Part shown: positions 63,090 through 64,000 of the stretch, piece by piece
How positions within the stretch are numbered: position 1 is the first letter of the stretch
How the letters are laid out: each line of letters starts with the position of its first letter
Assembly (NCBI RefSeq): GCF_000764025.1
Contig: NZ_KN234752.1
Location: forward strand, 1 to 64,000
Direction: 5' to 3'
From: Pseudohaliea rubra DSM 19751
GTDB lineage: Bacteria > Pseudomonadota > Gammaproteobacteria > Pseudomonadales > Halieaceae
Length of the DNA: 64,000 nucleotides
Notes under the pieces: model-generated
Seen by the model: only the letters and a program-made list of their open reading frames with translations
Databases searched by the model: none
What the model was told of the DNA's origin: nothing
Made by a program: the position numbers and the translations under genes

Positions 63090-63473
63090 ATGTGGACCCG
63101 CTTCATCAGAAAACTCAGGCAGTTTCGGGGATCGCAGGACGCACCGTCTCAGCGTAAGCCGCTAATCCTTGATGATCTGCCGGGTGTCGGTGACCTTATC
63201 TGCGAAGACTGCGAACACGTTCAGCGCATACATTGCTTCATGCATGGCATCGGCCCAACAAACGATTGCAGCATAGGCGCACAGTGCCAAGACTGCGGTG
63301 GCCTTCAAACCTTCGAGAGCCGAGGGACAGGACAACGCGGCATGCAGATCATTGCACAAAAGATCAATGAAGAAAGGTGCTCTTGTGGCGGCAAGCTATC
63401 AAATACAGAGCCTCTTTTCTGTAAGCGCTGCCGGTCACGCAACTGCAGCTACTATTGCGTTCTAATAACCTAG
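63090..63473 (+). CDS. Zinc-ribbon-like protein of unknown function
   Basis: A 127-residue protein with several CxxC pairs: ICEDCEH, AQCQDCG, RCSCGG and FCKRCRSRNC, so two zinc ribbons are likely. It starts four bases after the previous stop and is coupled to it. No specific family recognised. Confidence 0.6.
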   Translation: MWTRFIRKLRQFRGSQDAPSQRKPLILDDLPGVGDLICEDCEHVQRIHCFMHGIGPTNDCSIGAQCQDCGGLQTFESRGTGQRGMQIIAQKINEERCSCGGKLSNTEPLFCKRCRSRNCSYYCVLIT

Positions 63474-63494
63474 TCGAACCAAGGGGTAAGAGAC

Positions 63495-64000
63495 TTGAAA
63501 AAAAACACCATATTACAAGCGCAGTATCCAACAACATGGGCAGGCATAACCGTTATTGCCGCTTGCCTTCTATTTCAAACACCCTCACATGCATCGAACG
63601 ACGAAACACAGACTCAGCCCTACACCTATCAGCCTGACGGCTGCGCTTTTTCAATAACGTTCCCTTCGATGCCAGAGTTCCAAACAATAACGTCGCCCAA
63701 CAAGAAATATGAACGAGAGCAAGCCGTGTACTTCGATACAGAAGTTGGAGCAATCGCACAAGCAGGATGCGCAAATTATGAAAGCCCAATTGAAGACACA
63801 GCAAAACACGCTAAGCGGAACTTTTGGCTCGGAGACGAATACCCTCCCAAACCGCATAAGCTTGCATGCTCCAATCTACCCCAGACAGTAGATATTTATG
63901 TGGCGAGTAAGAATAGAGTGATCGAGGACGGACTAACAGAGAGAACGTTGTATCGGTTTTATACCAACGAAAGCATGCTAGAGATTGCGGTAGGGGAATT
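63495..64000 (+). CDS. Exported protein, cargo gene of the element (3' end outside window)
   Basis: A TTG start at 63495 (AAGGGG eight bases upstream) opens a frame that stays open to the window edge (168 codons). It encodes a signal peptide (about residues 14-34, AGITVIAACLLFQTPSHA) followed by a polar mature part with Cys near residues 51, 94 and 128. No ATG exists near the 5' end, so it is easily missed. No family recognised. Codon use is AT-richer than in the purine region. Confidence 0.6.
   Translation, partial: MKKNTILQAQYPTTWAGITVIAACLLFQTPSHASNDETQTQPYTYQPDGCAFSITFPSMPEFQTITSPNKKYEREQAVYFDTEVGAIAQAGCANYESPIEDTAKHAKRNFWLGDEYPPKPHKLACSNLPQTVDIYVASKNRVIEDGLTERTLYRFYTNESMLEIAVGE

Overview
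The window is a stretch of a high-GC Gram-negative chromosome, most likely from a gammaproteobacterium. The support is TonB-dependent receptors, a PhoP/PhoQ-like pair, ast-type arginine-catabolism genes, an RND pump, a SPOR-domain protein and heavy use of GTG/TTG starts. The family cannot be fixed from sequence alone.

About 0.9-27 kb is a purine and nucleoside scavenging island. A long leftward operon (14660 to 4848) encodes an exported ADGF-type deaminase, two exported NUP-family proteins (one fused to a nucleoside hydrolase), an HpxW-like oxamate amidohydrolase, a TauE/SafE exporter, ureidoglycine-glyoxylate aminotransferase and an allantoate-amidohydrolase-type enzyme. Rightward units encode allantoinase PuuE with a cupin, a TonB receptor, and an HpxX/HpxY-like pair with a deaminase, an AzgA-type permease and a phosphoribosyltransferase. 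A second purine permease, an 8-oxoguanine deaminase, another adenosine/adenine deaminase and a MocA-like protein complete the set. Five sequences that match sigma-54 -24/-12 promoters well, and one NtrC-like palindrome, sit exactly upstream of these units. This suggests a nitrogen-limitation regulon. A Phd/ParE toxin-antitoxin pair and wrecked hsdR/hsdM pieces interrupt the island at 3.5-4.9 kb.

About 27-54 kb is mostly core-like: a diguanylate cyclase, a Sel1/SPOR protein, a two-component system with small envelope proteins and divergent PhoP-type boxes, gamma-glutamyltransferase, a damaged ast operon (astC, astD and an M20 hydrolase, with two gutted minigenes between them), a cold-shock protein, an RND pump, a TonB receptor plus PhoD-like phosphatase behind a possible Pho box, a kynureninase-like/PrnB-like pair and a DPP4-type peptidase.

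About 54-57.2 kb holds a Fur-box-like site with an unknown small gene, facing an RhlA-like/JmjC/chalcone-isomerase-like operon. From about 57.2 kb to the right edge the sequence is accessory: a methyltransferase remnant, hicBA, then a P4-like integrative element (integrase, AlpA, primase-helicase, a candidate iteron origin, Cys-rich small proteins, and an exported cargo gene running off the window).

The most unusual structure is a dispersed composite repeat found at two convergent intergenic sites (19.2-19.4 and 39.8-40.1 kb). It is made of hairpins with perfect or near-perfect 25-bp arms around an invariant 25-nt loop. The arm sequences differ between copies while pairing is kept, and the loop has opposite polarity in the two hairpin types.
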